DNA of 24,842 nt from DATBRG01 sp036560445 (GCA_036560445.1 DATBRG010000015.1:1-24842), one strand, 5' to 3'; positions 17,534 to 24,325 are shown, counted from the first letter of the stretch. Notes: generated by a model not told the origin, from the sequence alone. Made by a program: numbers and translations.

Positions 17534-17609
17534 GCCGGTGTAGCTCAGTTGGTAGAGCAGCGCATTCGTAATGCGAAGGTCACCAGTTCGATTCCGGTCA
17601 TCGGCACCA
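17534..17609 (+). tRNA. thrW: tRNA-Thr (anticodon CGU)
   Basis: A 76-base cloverleaf with encoded CCA. The acceptor stem pairs GCCGGTG with CATCGGC, the D arm is GCTC/GAGC, and the anticodon loop TTCGTAA gives CGT, reading ACG (Thr). The T arm is ACCAG/CCGGT with one G-T-type mismatch. The anticodon arm region is nearly identical to E. coli thrW as I remember it. thrW is a frequent phage/island integration site, and an integrase gene follows within 165 bases. Confidence 0.97.
17590..17609 (+). other. Predicted attachment-site core (3' end of tRNA-Thr)
   Basis: P4-type integrases usually recombine within the 3' end of a tRNA gene and leave it intact. The integrase gene lies directly downstream, so the tRNA 3' end is the probable attL/attR core. 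I found no second copy of this stretch in the window, so the far end of the island should lie beyond 24842. Exact boundaries are not determined. Confidence 0.45.
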
Positions 17610-17704
17610 TTCTCCTGTTTCATGTCGCATCAAACCATCTCAAAATATCGGTGTATAAGCCATTAAAGCTTGATTTATAGGATCATGGCGTACCAATTTG
17701 TTTC

Positions 17705-17772
17705 TTGACATACCGTCATGATTGACGGTATAAGTTACGGTATACCGTCAGAGCGAGAGTGAGATACCGTCA
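17705..17772 (+). promoter_or_regulatory. Integrase promoter with five TACCGTCA operator-like repeats
   Basis: TTGACA (17705–17710) and TATAAG (17729–17734), 18 bases apart, form a good promoter. The 8-bp motif TACCGTCA occurs at 17711–17718, inverted at 17723–17730, inverted with one mismatch at 17735–17742, forward at 17743–17750 and forward at 17765–17772. The first two make a perfect dyad with a 4-base spacer. Copies cover the spacer and the -10 box, so a bound protein would block transcription. Autorepression by the integrase or control by the AlpA-like protein are both possible. Confidence 0.7.
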
Positions 17773-17773
17773 A

Positions 17774-18988
17774 ATGCTTACCGATGCCGCCATACGGAAT
17801 GCCAAACCAAAAGCCAAACCTTACAAAATGGCAGATGAAAGAGGCATGTATTTATTAGTTCAATCTGCTGGCGGCAAACTTTGGCGCTTTGATTATCGCT
17901 TTCAGGGCAAAAGAAAAACACTGGCCTTAGGGGCTTACCCTGACGTAACCCTTACAAAGGCCAGGAGTGATAGAGACGATGCACGTAAATTATTAGCCGC
18001 AGAACTAGACCCGAGCGAGAACCGCAAAGCTGTAAAAGCCGCTAAGCATGGCAACACTGCAAATAGCTTTGAAGTTGTTGCACGTGAGTGGGTAAGCTCG
18101 CATATGGCTAATAAATCAGATGGCCATAGAGATAAAGTAATCAGGCGTTTCGAGCTTTATCTATTCCCTTGGATAGGTAAAAGGCCAGTAGCAGATATAA
18201 CCGCGCCTGAAGTATTAACAGCAATCAAACGTATTGAAAAACTAGGTAAGCTTGAAACTGCCCACAGGACATTACAAACGGCTGGGCAGGTTTTTAGGTA
18301 TGCAGTGCAACATGGCCGCGCTATCCGTGATGTAACCGCTGATCTAAGGGGTGCATTGCCCGCTATCACGACAAAGCACATGGCAGCCTTCACGGAGCCT
18401 AAAGACGTAGCAGAGTTGTTACGTGCAATAGACGGCTTTAAGGGCACGTTTACCGTTCAAAGCGCCCTATGCCTAGCCCCGCTGGTTTTTGTACGTCCTA
18501 GTGAGCTACGCAAGGCTAAATGGGCAGATATAGACCTAGATGCTGGTGAATGGCGTTATAAAGTAAGCAAAACTAAAACAGATCACCTTGTACCTTTATC
18601 AACCCAAGCCATTGAGATATTAAAATCTATTCAGCCGTTATCCGGTCATGGAGAATATGTATTTATGGGTGGACATGACCCTAAAATGCCTATGAGCGAG
18701 GCTGCAATCAATGCGGCATTAAAGCGAATGGGCTATGACACAAAGACACAAATTACAGGGCATGGATTTAGAGCAATGGCACGAACTATCCTGCATGAAC
18801 GCCTGGAAATTGATCCGCACATCATTGAGCACCAGCTAGCGCATAATGTACCCGATGCATTGGGAGCAGCCTATAACCGAACCAAATTTATTGAGCAACG
18901 CAAAACTATGATGCAACAATGGGCTGATTACCTTGATGAGCTAAAAGCTGGGGCAAAGATAATAAGATTAAAGCAAACAGCCCCGTAA
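17774..18988 (+). CDS. P4-type tyrosine integrase (DUF4102 N-terminal arm-binding domain)
   Basis: 404 residues. The N-terminal domain (about 1–90, MLTDAAIRNAKPKAKPYKMA and LALGAYPDVTLTKAR) is the DUF4102/arm-binding domain of P4-type island integrases, followed by a SAM-like core-binding domain (about 95–190) and the catalytic domain. Catalytic residues: Arg241 (RPSEL), His330 and Arg333 (GHGFRAMART), His357 (LAH) and nucleophile Tyr367 (AAYNR). All are intact, so it is probably active. The ATG at 17774 fits family N-termini; an in-frame GTG at 17759 would add five residues across the last operator repeat. The position next to tRNA-Thr is the classic arrangement. Confidence 0.96.
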   Translation: MLTDAAIRNAKPKAKPYKMADERGMYLLVQSAGGKLWRFDYRFQGKRKTLALGAYPDVTLTKARSDRDDARKLLAAELDPSENRKAVKAAKHGNTANSFEVVAREWVSSHMANKSDGHRDKVIRRFELYLFPWIGKRPVADITAPEVLTAIKRIEKLGKLETAHRTLQTAGQVFRYAVQHGRAIRDVTADLRGALPAITTKHMAAFTEPKDVAELLRAIDGFKGTFTVQSALCLAPLVFVRPSELRKAKWADIDLDAGEWRYKVSKTKTDHLVPLSTQAIEILKSIQPLSGHGEYVFMGGHDPKMPMSEAAINAALKRMGYDTKTQITGHGFRAMARTILHERLEIDPHIIEHQLAHNVPDALGAAYNRTKFIEQRKTMMQQWADYLDELKAGAKIIRLKQTAP

Positions 18989-19010
18989 CCAAGGTAACCC
19001 TTGAGAAAGA

Positions 19011-19074
19011 TATAATGGTAAAGGATAGACGGGCGAAGGCTAGGCCTCCTTCCCTAGCTGGGGTGGCTTCTTAA
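19011..19074 (+). other. Possible small transcript or 19-codon ORF with GC-rich hairpin
   Basis: In the 108-base gap after the integrase gene, TATAAT (19011–19016) precedes a 19-codon ORF (ATG 19015, stop 19072–19074). Inside it GCTAGG (19039–19044) and CCTAGC (19053–19058) pair around a CCTCCTTC loop resembling the anti-Shine-Dalgarno sequence. No good -35 is visible and the ORF has no Shine-Dalgarno, so a regulatory RNA or leader is at least as likely as a peptide. Confidence 0.25.
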
Positions 19075-19096
19075 TTAGGAGCGTAAAGGTGCGCAA

Positions 19097-19678
19097 ATGA
19101 AAACCAGAAAACCGAATTGGAGCAAGTGGAACTTAATTGAGGATGCAAAGGTGTGGCAGGTTGTTGCATTGTCGTTTGATATAAATCCTGATGAGGTAAC
19201 AAGAAGCTCCAGTGATTGGATGGCTGGAGGTTCATTTGTTAATCATGAGGGCCAGGATTTCAAGGATAGGCTAGATGTAATAAGTGCAAATTACTTGAAA
19301 ATTGATGCCAACCCAAAGACTTTAAGCATGAATGGAATTGCTTATTGCGAAATAAATATTCCGAAGTTTGCAGAATGGGCTATGTCGGTTAATTGGGAAA
19401 TACCGGAGGAATTGAAGCGCCGTGTAACGAATTTGGATGAAATAAGTGAGGAAAAAGTGGCCCAAATATTCGACAAAGCTAATACCACATATCCACCTGA
19501 GCTAGATATAGCAGTGCAAGCATGGCAGGTAGTTTCAAAAACCCAAGGAAAAGGTAAACCTAAAACACGGATTAGGGAATGGCTAGACAGCAATACAAGC
19601 TTGTCAAATGAAGCAAAGGAACGAATTTCAATAGTAGCAAATTGGGATAAAATAGGTGGCGCAGCACGAACACAATAA
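19097..19678 (+). CDS. Island protein of unknown function, 193 residues
   Basis: No function recognised. It has an N-terminal tryptophan-rich segment (PNWSKWNLIEDAKVWQVVAL) and a C-terminal charged segment (TRIREWLDSNTSLSNEAKER ending VANWDKIGGAARTQ). It has no membrane segments or signal peptide, so it is probably cytoplasmic. The overall form resembles uncharacterised proteins that I associate with proteobacterial integrative elements next to integrase and AlpA genes, from memory only. Base composition is AT-rich relative to the core genes. AGGAG at 19076–19080 is rather far from the ATG, and AAGG nearer to it is a weak alternative. The 179 bases after it contain only a run of seven or more T at about 19793–19799, a weak terminator candidate. 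Confidence 0.8.
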   Translation: MKTRKPNWSKWNLIEDAKVWQVVALSFDINPDEVTRSSSDWMAGGSFVNHEGQDFKDRLDVISANYLKIDANPKTLSMNGIAYCEINIPKFAEWAMSVNWEIPEELKRRVTNLDEISEEKVAQIFDKANTTYPPELDIAVQAWQVVSKTQGKGKPKTRIREWLDSNTSLSNEAKERISIVANWDKIGGAARTQ

Positions 19679-19857
19679 ATAAATTTAAAATAACTTACCT
19701 ACCCTTATAAGTCTTTATTCCGTGGGACTTTTGGATAACATACCCACCTGATTATTAACAAACACACCCAGCCTTACCTAGCTATTCAGGGGTTTTTTTA
19801 TGCATAAGATGTAAAGCCATAGACAGCATGACGCCGTCTTAAATGGAGATCAATCTT

Positions 19858-20079
19858 ATGCAACAATCCAATATCCCTGAAGCTCTCAAACACTTCGATG
19901 TATTACCTGATTCTGCCAATGTGAGGCTGCCCATTGTCCAAGCACTCTATGCCTGTTCACCAGCTAGTGTATGGCGTGGCGTAAAACAGAAACGTATACC
20001 TGCGCCACGCAAGCTATCCCCTAGAACCACATGCTGGAATGTAGGTGAACTACGCAAAGCTCTAGCAGCAGCCAATTAA
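19858..20079 (+). CDS. AlpA-like helix-turn-helix regulator (possible excisionase/activator)
   Basis: 73 residues of an AlpA/MerR-like small DNA-binding protein. The motif RLPIVQALYACSPASVWRGV forms the helix-turn-helix, followed by the wing KQKRIPAPRKLSPRTTCWNV, in which the R–W spacing typifies AlpA-like regulators. The related P4-like and CP4-57 AlpA proteins activate integrase expression or promote excision. The ATG at 19858 is chosen because GGAG (19845–19848) lies 9 bases upstream; an ATG at 19843 would put that ribosome-binding site inside the gene. It precedes a second HTH protein by 25 bases. Confidence 0.88.
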   Translation: MQQSNIPEALKHFDVLPDSANVRLPIVQALYACSPASVWRGVKQKRIPAPRKLSPRTTCWNVGELRKALAAAN

Positions 20080-20104
20080 AGCCTTACTCTGGAGAAAAAG
20101 GCTT

Positions 20105-20575
20105 ATGGCAAAACGTCATCAAAACCCTCGCTTGGCTAAAGTTCATCGCTGCTACAAAGTGGATGAAACCGCTGATTTATACGGAGTAGGCAAAAATACC
20201 GTTAGGAACTGGATAAGGGTAGGGTTGCAGACTTGTGACAACAAACGGCCAATAATGATTTTAGGGAGCGACTTAAACGCATTCCACGCGAAACAACGGG
20301 TTAAGAATAAGCAGCCATGCAAACAAAATGAATTGTTTTGTATGCGTTGCAAATCACCAAAAGAACCTGCCGCCGGAATGGTGGAGTATCAACCTATTAA
20401 TTCAAAAACAGGCAACCTTATTGCGATCTGCCCAGCATGCGAAACGATGATGTATAGGCGCATTAGCATGTCCAAAATAAAGCAATTTTCAGATCAATTT
20501 GGCTTTGCACTACCGCTGCCACATTTACACATAGTTGAGAGCCATGAGCCCTCCGTAAACAGTGACTTCAGATAG
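20105..20575 (+). CDS. Helix-turn-helix and zinc-ribbon protein, partner of the downstream recombinase
   Basis: 156 residues. An N-terminal helix-turn-helix (about 15–50: YKVDETADLYGVGKNTVRNW) and a likely zinc ribbon made by CMRC and CPAC about 30 residues apart. It ends 12 bases before a tyrosine recombinase, and the Shine-Dalgarno AGGAG of that gene (20574–20578) overlaps this stop codon, so the two are tightly coupled. Its likely role is DNA binding in recombination or in control of the recombinase, inferred from this pairing. I recall similar pairs in proteobacterial islands but know of no characterised member. Confidence 0.82.
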   Translation: MAKRHQNPRLAKVHRCYKVDETADLYGVGKNTVRNWIRVGLQTCDNKRPIMILGSDLNAFHAKQRVKNKQPCKQNELFCMRCKSPKEPAAGMVEYQPINSKTGNLIAICPACETMMYRRISMSKIKQFSDQFGFALPLPHLHIVESHEPSVNSDFR

Positions 20576-20587
20576 GAGCAAAAAACC

Positions 20588-21700
20588 ATGTCAAAACACC
20601 ATCCTAATAATGAGAGAATCAAGCACAAATACTTCGAGTTTCTTAAAGAGGCTATGCGGCAAAGTGAACCGACTATTGATGGGGTAGCCAAGGCATTAGC
20701 AAGATTCGAGACATATACTAATAACCGAGACTTTAGGCTATTTCATCACCAGCAAGCCGTGGGGTTTAAAAAGTATTTGACAGAGCAAAAAAGTCAGCAA
20801 AAAGATGCAAAGCTAAGTAAGTCCACTTTACACACTAGCTTTACCCATTTAAAACGGTTCTTTGAGTGGCTGGCACGTGAGCCAGGCTATAAGTCTCGCA
20901 TTCAATATTCTGATGCCGAGTATTTCAATGCTTCCGGTAAAGATATGCAGGTGGCTACTGCCAGGCGTACGCAGAAAGCCCCAACACTAGAACAAATCAG
21001 GCACGTCATCAACTTCATGCCAATTAATACCGAAATTGAACAGCGCAATCGCGCCTTAATCGCATTTGCAATACTTACAGGGGCAAGGGATAGCGCCATT
21101 GCCTCAGTAAAGCTCAAGCATATAAATCTTGATGACAATAGCTTCTTTCAAGATGCCAGGGAGGTTAGAACCAAATTCAGTAAAACCTTCCCTACTTTTT
21201 TCTTCCCAGTAGGTGAAGATATTAGTCAGATTCTGACTGATTGGATTCATTACCTTAGGACAGAAAAGCTTTGGGGAAATGATGACCCGCTTTTCCCGAT
21301 GACAAATATTGCCATAGGGCCTAGTAAACATTTTGAAGCTAATGGGTTAAAGCGGGAACATTGGCGCACCGCGTCATCTATTCGCGTCATATTTAGGGAT
21401 GCGTTTACTAGGGCGAACTTGCCTTATTTTAACCCTCATAGTTTCAGGAACACGTTAGTTCAGCTAGGGCAAACAAAATGCAAGACACCCGAAGCATTCA
21501 AAGCCTGGAGTCAGAACCTCGGACATGAAAGCGTACTAACCACCTTTAGCAGTTATGGGGAAGTAAGCGGTCAGCGTCAGGCAGAATTATTGAAGAATCA
21601 AGCTAATTCTTTTCATGAGGAACAAGCAATAAACACAGCTTTAGCTGATGCTATTGCCCAAAGAATTATAGAGAGAGGGGGAGCGATAGTTTCGATTTAA
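20588..21700 (+). CDS. Tyrosine recombinase, second family (site-specific integrase)
   Basis: 370 residues. The N-terminal core-binding SAM-like domain spans about 10–110 and the catalytic domain about 130–335. Catalytic residues: Arg167 (TGARDSAI), His284 and Arg287 (PHSFRNTL), His313 (NLGHES) and Tyr323 (FSSYGEV). All are intact. It lacks the P4-type N-terminal domain and the IntI insert, so it is distinct from the other two recombinases nearby. AGGAG lies 9 bases before the ATG and overlaps the upstream stop. It ends convergently, 51 bases from the end of intI, with an 8-C run at 21740–21747 in between. Confidence 0.93.
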   Translation: MSKHHPNNERIKHKYFEFLKEAMRQSEPTIDGVAKALARFETYTNNRDFRLFHHQQAVGFKKYLTEQKSQQKDAKLSKSTLHTSFTHLKRFFEWLAREPGYKSRIQYSDAEYFNASGKDMQVATARRTQKAPTLEQIRHVINFMPINTEIEQRNRALIAFAILTGARDSAIASVKLKHINLDDNSFFQDAREVRTKFSKTFPTFFFPVGEDISQILTDWIHYLRTEKLWGNDDPLFPMTNIAIGPSKHFEANGLKREHWRTASSIRVIFRDAFTRANLPYFNPHSFRNTLVQLGQTKCKTPEAFKAWSQNLGHESVLTTFSSYGEVSGQRQAELLKNQANSFHEEQAINTALADAIAQRIIERGGAIVSI

Positions 21701-21751
21701 ATGATTTTTGAATGGCAAAACTCAAGAAAAAGAAGCTCTCCCCCCCCTAAA

Positions 21752-22736
21752 TTACAACCGATCTAATGGGCTTGTTACGGACTTGGTTACTTCAATGACA
21801 TGGGTATAGATCATTGTAGTCTGCAAGCTACGATGCCCTAGTAATAGCTGGATCGTTCTAATATCGGTTCCTGCGCTAAGTAAATGGGTCGCAAACGAAT
21901 GACGAAGCGTATGGATTGAAGCATGTTTATTTATTTCAGCTTGGCTTAATGCTTTCTTGAAGGCACGTTGAATTGTTGTATCGGCCATATGCCATCGTAC
22001 TAACTGCGTCCCATGGTGCCATGGCCGTAGTAACTTAGAGGGAAACACAAATTGCCAGGCAAATGATCTAGATGCACTAGGATATTTGCGATACAGCGCA
22101 TCGGGCATTGCAGCAAAGCCTCCGCCCTTGGCAATATCAGATGTATGTAATTGAGCTACTTTCAGCAAATGTCTTTGCAGTGGTGCAATTAGCTGATCTG
22201 GTAGCAAGGTAGTTCTATCTTTGCTACCTTTACTATCCCGTACATTGAGAGTCTTTGAGTTGAAGTCTATGTCTTTAACCCTGAGACCTATGCATTCACT
22301 CACACGTAACCCTGCGCCATAAATAAGCTGTGCCATGAGTTGGCAGGTTCCATACATATGGGTTAGGAGCGATCTCACTTCCTCTACTGACAATACAACG
22401 GGCACTCTGTGTCGTTGTTGTATCCGTTTGAGGCCCTGCATATTACCTAGGGGCTTCTCAAGTACAGCGTTATAAAGAAATACAATCGCATTTAAGGCAA
22501 TGCTCTGGGTTGAAGCGGATATATTGCGTTCAGTAGCTAAATGATTAAGGAATAGCTCAACCTCTTTTGTACCCATGGTGTCAGGATGCCGTTTGTTATG
22601 AAAGAAGATAAACCTGCGTATCCAGTGGATGTAGGATTCTTCAGTTCTAGGACTGAAATGACGTCTGCGGCAGACTACGCGAACGCGATCTAATAAACGA
22701 GGTGAATGAGGGGAAGCTGGGGTTGTGGAACCCCAT
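21752..22736 (-). CDS. intI: Integron integrase IntI, apparently frameshifted at the start codon
   Basis: Integron integrases recombine attI and attC sites. The catalytic part is complete: in frame-restored numbering Arg144, His275, Arg278, His301 and Tyr310, close to IntI1's 146/277/280/303/312. The IntI-specific insert is present (DALYRKYPSASRSFAWQFVF). Homology continues in frame up to about 22733 (RLLDRVRVVCRRRHFSPRTE) but that frame has no ATG, GTG or TTG before codon 54 (22576) and is closed upstream by TAG at 22748–22750. The expected start, ATG at 22736–22734 with AGGAG 8 bases before it, is out of frame by one. Removing one G from the GGGG at 22734–22731 would give a 327-residue IntI. 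As read, that ATG gives only 29 residues, and the longest ORF starts at 22576 (274 residues). Confidence 0.93.
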
Positions 22737-22799
22737 AATTGTAACTCCTATATTGTGGTTAAAAAGACAGAAGTGTACTAAAAAATAAAGAATGATTGC

Positions 22800-22830
22800 G
22801 TCCGTAATTACTAATTATTATTATACGGAC
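22800..22830. repeat. Imperfect inverted repeat GTCCGTAAT / ATTATACGGAC
   Basis: GTCCGTAAT (22800–22808) faces ATTATACGGAC (22820–22830) across 11 AT-rich bases. The left arm lacks two bases relative to the perfect copies nearby (22897–22924). The right arm is an exact direct repeat of 22897–22907, 77 bases away. Confidence 0.75.
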
Positions 22831-22896
22831 AGAGCAATACCTAACCTCAGGTAATAAAAAGAAAAACTACATGCCAAATCCAATTTCCTCGTTCTT

Positions 22897-22924
22897 ATTA
22901 TACGGACGCACCGGTCCGTATAAT
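22897..22924. repeat. Perfect 11-bp inverted repeat beside the attI core site
   Basis: ATTATACGGAC (22897–22907) and GTCCGTATAAT (22914–22924) are exact reverse complements separated by 6 bases. The right arm ends 4 bases before the core GTTAGAC and contains a TATAAT on each strand of the dyad. It may be an integrase site, an operator or a divergent promoter element. Confidence 0.85.
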
Positions 22925-22940
22925 GACTGTTAGACATCAC

Positions 22941-23726
22941 ATGCCATCATCAGTCTTTGTCAGCTCAACTTTCGCCGATCTAGCGCGCCATCGCCAACTT
23001 GTGCGTGATGCCATCGCAAAGCTTGAGTATGGGTCAAAGGCGATGGAGTTCTTCGGCGCACTTCCCGACACACCGAAAGAAGAGTGCCTTCGCTTGGTGA
23101 GGTCAGCAAATCTATATGTTGGCATCTTCGCAATGCGATATGGTTTTATCGACCACGCATCAGAAAAGTCTCTAACCCAGCTAGAGTATGAAGAAGCGCA
23201 GGCAATTCGATTGCCGAGCCTCATTTACGTCATGGATGAAGAAGCTCACCCTGTTTTTCCAAAACACGTTGATACAGGCCCGTCGGCTGGAAAACTGCAG
23301 GCACTCAAGGGAGTGCTAAAGAAAAACCACGTAGTAAATTTCTTTAGCTCGCCGGAAGACCTGGCAGCAAAAGTTACTCAAGATCTTGTACGGTTGTTCG
23401 GGACAATCGCCAAACAACCTACCGCCCAGGTCTTGTCCCAGCTTGCTGCTAACGCAGTCAAACGGCATCCTCTAACTGCGCCACGATTTGACTACCTGAA
23501 GGAACGAACTGCCGGTATGTTTAAACACAATATTCCCGACGCCATTTTTAGGGAATCTCTTGAGTTAACTATCGGCGGTGACAACATGGCAGCGGCTTTT
23601 GTGCTCAGCCGAGGTACGCCTATGCCGCTAGATGACGCAATCGATGGATTGATGGAAGTTGGGAAATTGATTGCTGAGCTTATTGCACAGAACAACAATC
23701 AATCAACGGAGCCAAAAGATGTCTAA
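22941..23726 (+). CDS. Cassette 1: DUF4062 domain protein
   Basis: 261 residues. The first ~95 match the DUF4062 pattern: VFVSSTFADLARHR, then the ME-F segment (KAMEFFGALPDTPKEECLRL), NLYVGIFAMRYGF and SLTQLEYEEAQA. DUF4062 is a TIR-related fold often fused to STAND/NTPase or repeat domains in bacterial conflict proteins. Here it stands with only about 165 extra residues of unrecognised type, lacking an obvious P-loop. The ATG at 22941 is preferred because the upstream in-frame ATG (22923) lies before the cassette boundary, in attI. No Shine-Dalgarno is evident. Its TAA stop lies inside the R'' box of attC1. Confidence 0.88.
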   Translation: MPSSVFVSSTFADLARHRQLVRDAIAKLEYGSKAMEFFGALPDTPKEECLRLVRSANLYVGIFAMRYGFIDHASEKSLTQLEYEEAQAIRLPSLIYVMDEEAHPVFPKHVDTGPSAGKLQALKGVLKKNHVVNFFSSPEDLAAKVTQDLVRLFGTIAKQPTAQVLSQLAANAVKRHPLTAPRFDYLKERTAGMFKHNIPDAIFRESLELTIGGDNMAAAFVLSRGTPMPLDDAIDGLMEVGKLIAELIAQNNNQSTEPKDV

Positions 23727-23810
23727 CACTACAGTCGAGAGGGACAGCCAAAAGCTGCGCTTTTGGTTCCCTACGCTTCGCTTCGGCTGCCCCTCACTTC
23801 CACGTTAGAA
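23721..23810 (+). other. attC site 1 (about 90 bp)
   Basis: R'' box GTCTAAC (23721–23727) and R' box GTTAGAA (23804–23810) enclose an imperfect hairpin. GAGGGACAGCC pairs with GGCTGCCCCTC with one mismatch, and a further inner hairpin pairs CCAAAAGC (23748–23755) with GCTTTTGG (23759–23766). R'' is the reverse complement of the GTTAGAC that starts this cassette. Confidence 0.9.
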
Positions 23811-23818
23811 AGCAATAA

Positions 23819-24319
23819 ATGACACCACATCAAACGCTTGCCACAACAGTTCGTTTGTTTGCTATTTGGTTATTTCTTTACTACATCTCAACAACGCTGG
23901 GCACTTACCTGCAATTAAATAAGCACAGCTCTGATGACACATTACTACCTCTATTTATTGGGCTTGGTAGCACCTTAATTATTTGTGGCTTATTGTGGGT
24001 TTTTCCTACAGTCATAGCTAAAAAAATTCTTCCCAATACAAGCAGCGTTGAAAAGAATCAAACCAACCTTTTTGACGGTTGGTTCTCTGTTGGCTGTAGC
24101 CTTATTGGTGTGTGGGTTCTAGCAAAAGCATTACCTGCATTGGTAAGTTACATCACCAGTGACTACATTGGTCAGAAACTCTACCCTGAAAGTTATGTGC
24201 AAAACCCAAACTGGTTGTTAATGTTGTATTTCAATATTTTCCAGTTGCTATTTGGCCTTTGGTTGTTTTTAGGTGGCAAAGGTTTAAAGAAAATATTGTT
24301 GTGGGCTAGGCATGCTTAG
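23819..24319 (+). CDS. Cassette 2: membrane protein of unknown function
   Basis: 166 residues with about four predicted membrane segments (roughly 10–31, 42–67, 85–112 and 130–152), for example LFIGLGSTLIICGLLWVF and NIFQLLFGLWLFLGGKGL. No family recognised. It begins 14 bases inside cassette 2 and ends just before its attC, filling the cassette as cassette genes normally do. Small multi-pass membrane proteins are frequent among integron cassettes, mostly without known function. Confidence 0.85.
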   Translation: MTPHQTLATTVRLFAIWLFLYYISTTLGTYLQLNKHSSDDTLLPLFIGLGSTLIICGLLWVFPTVIAKKILPNTSSVEKNQTNLFDGWFSVGCSLIGVWVLAKALPALVSYITSDYIGQKLYPESYVQNPNWLLMLYFNIFQLLFGLWLFLGGKGLKKILLWARHA

Positions 24320-24325
24320 TTTGCT

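Larger units (their letters stand above)
22737..22935 (+). other. attI region with integrase leader and first-cassette core site
   Basis: The 193 bases between intI and the first cassette junction are very AT-rich and hold no gene. The core site GTTAGAC lies at 22929–22935, with recombination expected after G22929. The rest should contain attI accessory binding sites, PintI and possibly Pc. TATAAT occurs on the + strand at 22919–22924 and on the - strand at 22902–22897 and 22825–22820, but none has a convincing -35. No LexA box (CTGT-N8-ACAG) was found. Confidence 0.7.

Noticed and set aside
17759..17773. GTG at 17759 as start of the P4-type integrase
   Set aside because: It would translate the last operator repeat and adds five residues not seen in this family, whose N-terminus fits the ATG at 17774.
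21660..21750. Shared terminator between the convergent recombinase and intI genes
   Set aside because: GGGGGAGC near 21677 and the C-run at 21740–21747 do not pair into a clean stem followed by T or A tracts.
22896..22924. A full Pc cassette promoter around TATAAT 22919–22924
   Set aside because: The -10 is perfect but no hexamer at 16–18 bases upstream resembles TTGACA, so I kept it only as a possible element.
22800..22924. CRISPR-like direct repeats
   Set aside because: Only two exact direct copies of an 11-bp motif with inverted partners occur, with no regular spacers and no cas genes, so this is not a CRISPR array.
22741..22928. LexA (SOS) box in the intI promoter region
   Set aside because: Only half-matches such as CTGT without a correctly spaced ACAG are present, so SOS control is not supported.
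22923..22940. Upstream ATG at 22923 as start of the DUF4062 gene
   Set aside because: It lies in attI before the cassette junction (22929/22930). Cassette genes normally carry their own start, and the DUF4062 motif begins right after the ATG at 22941.
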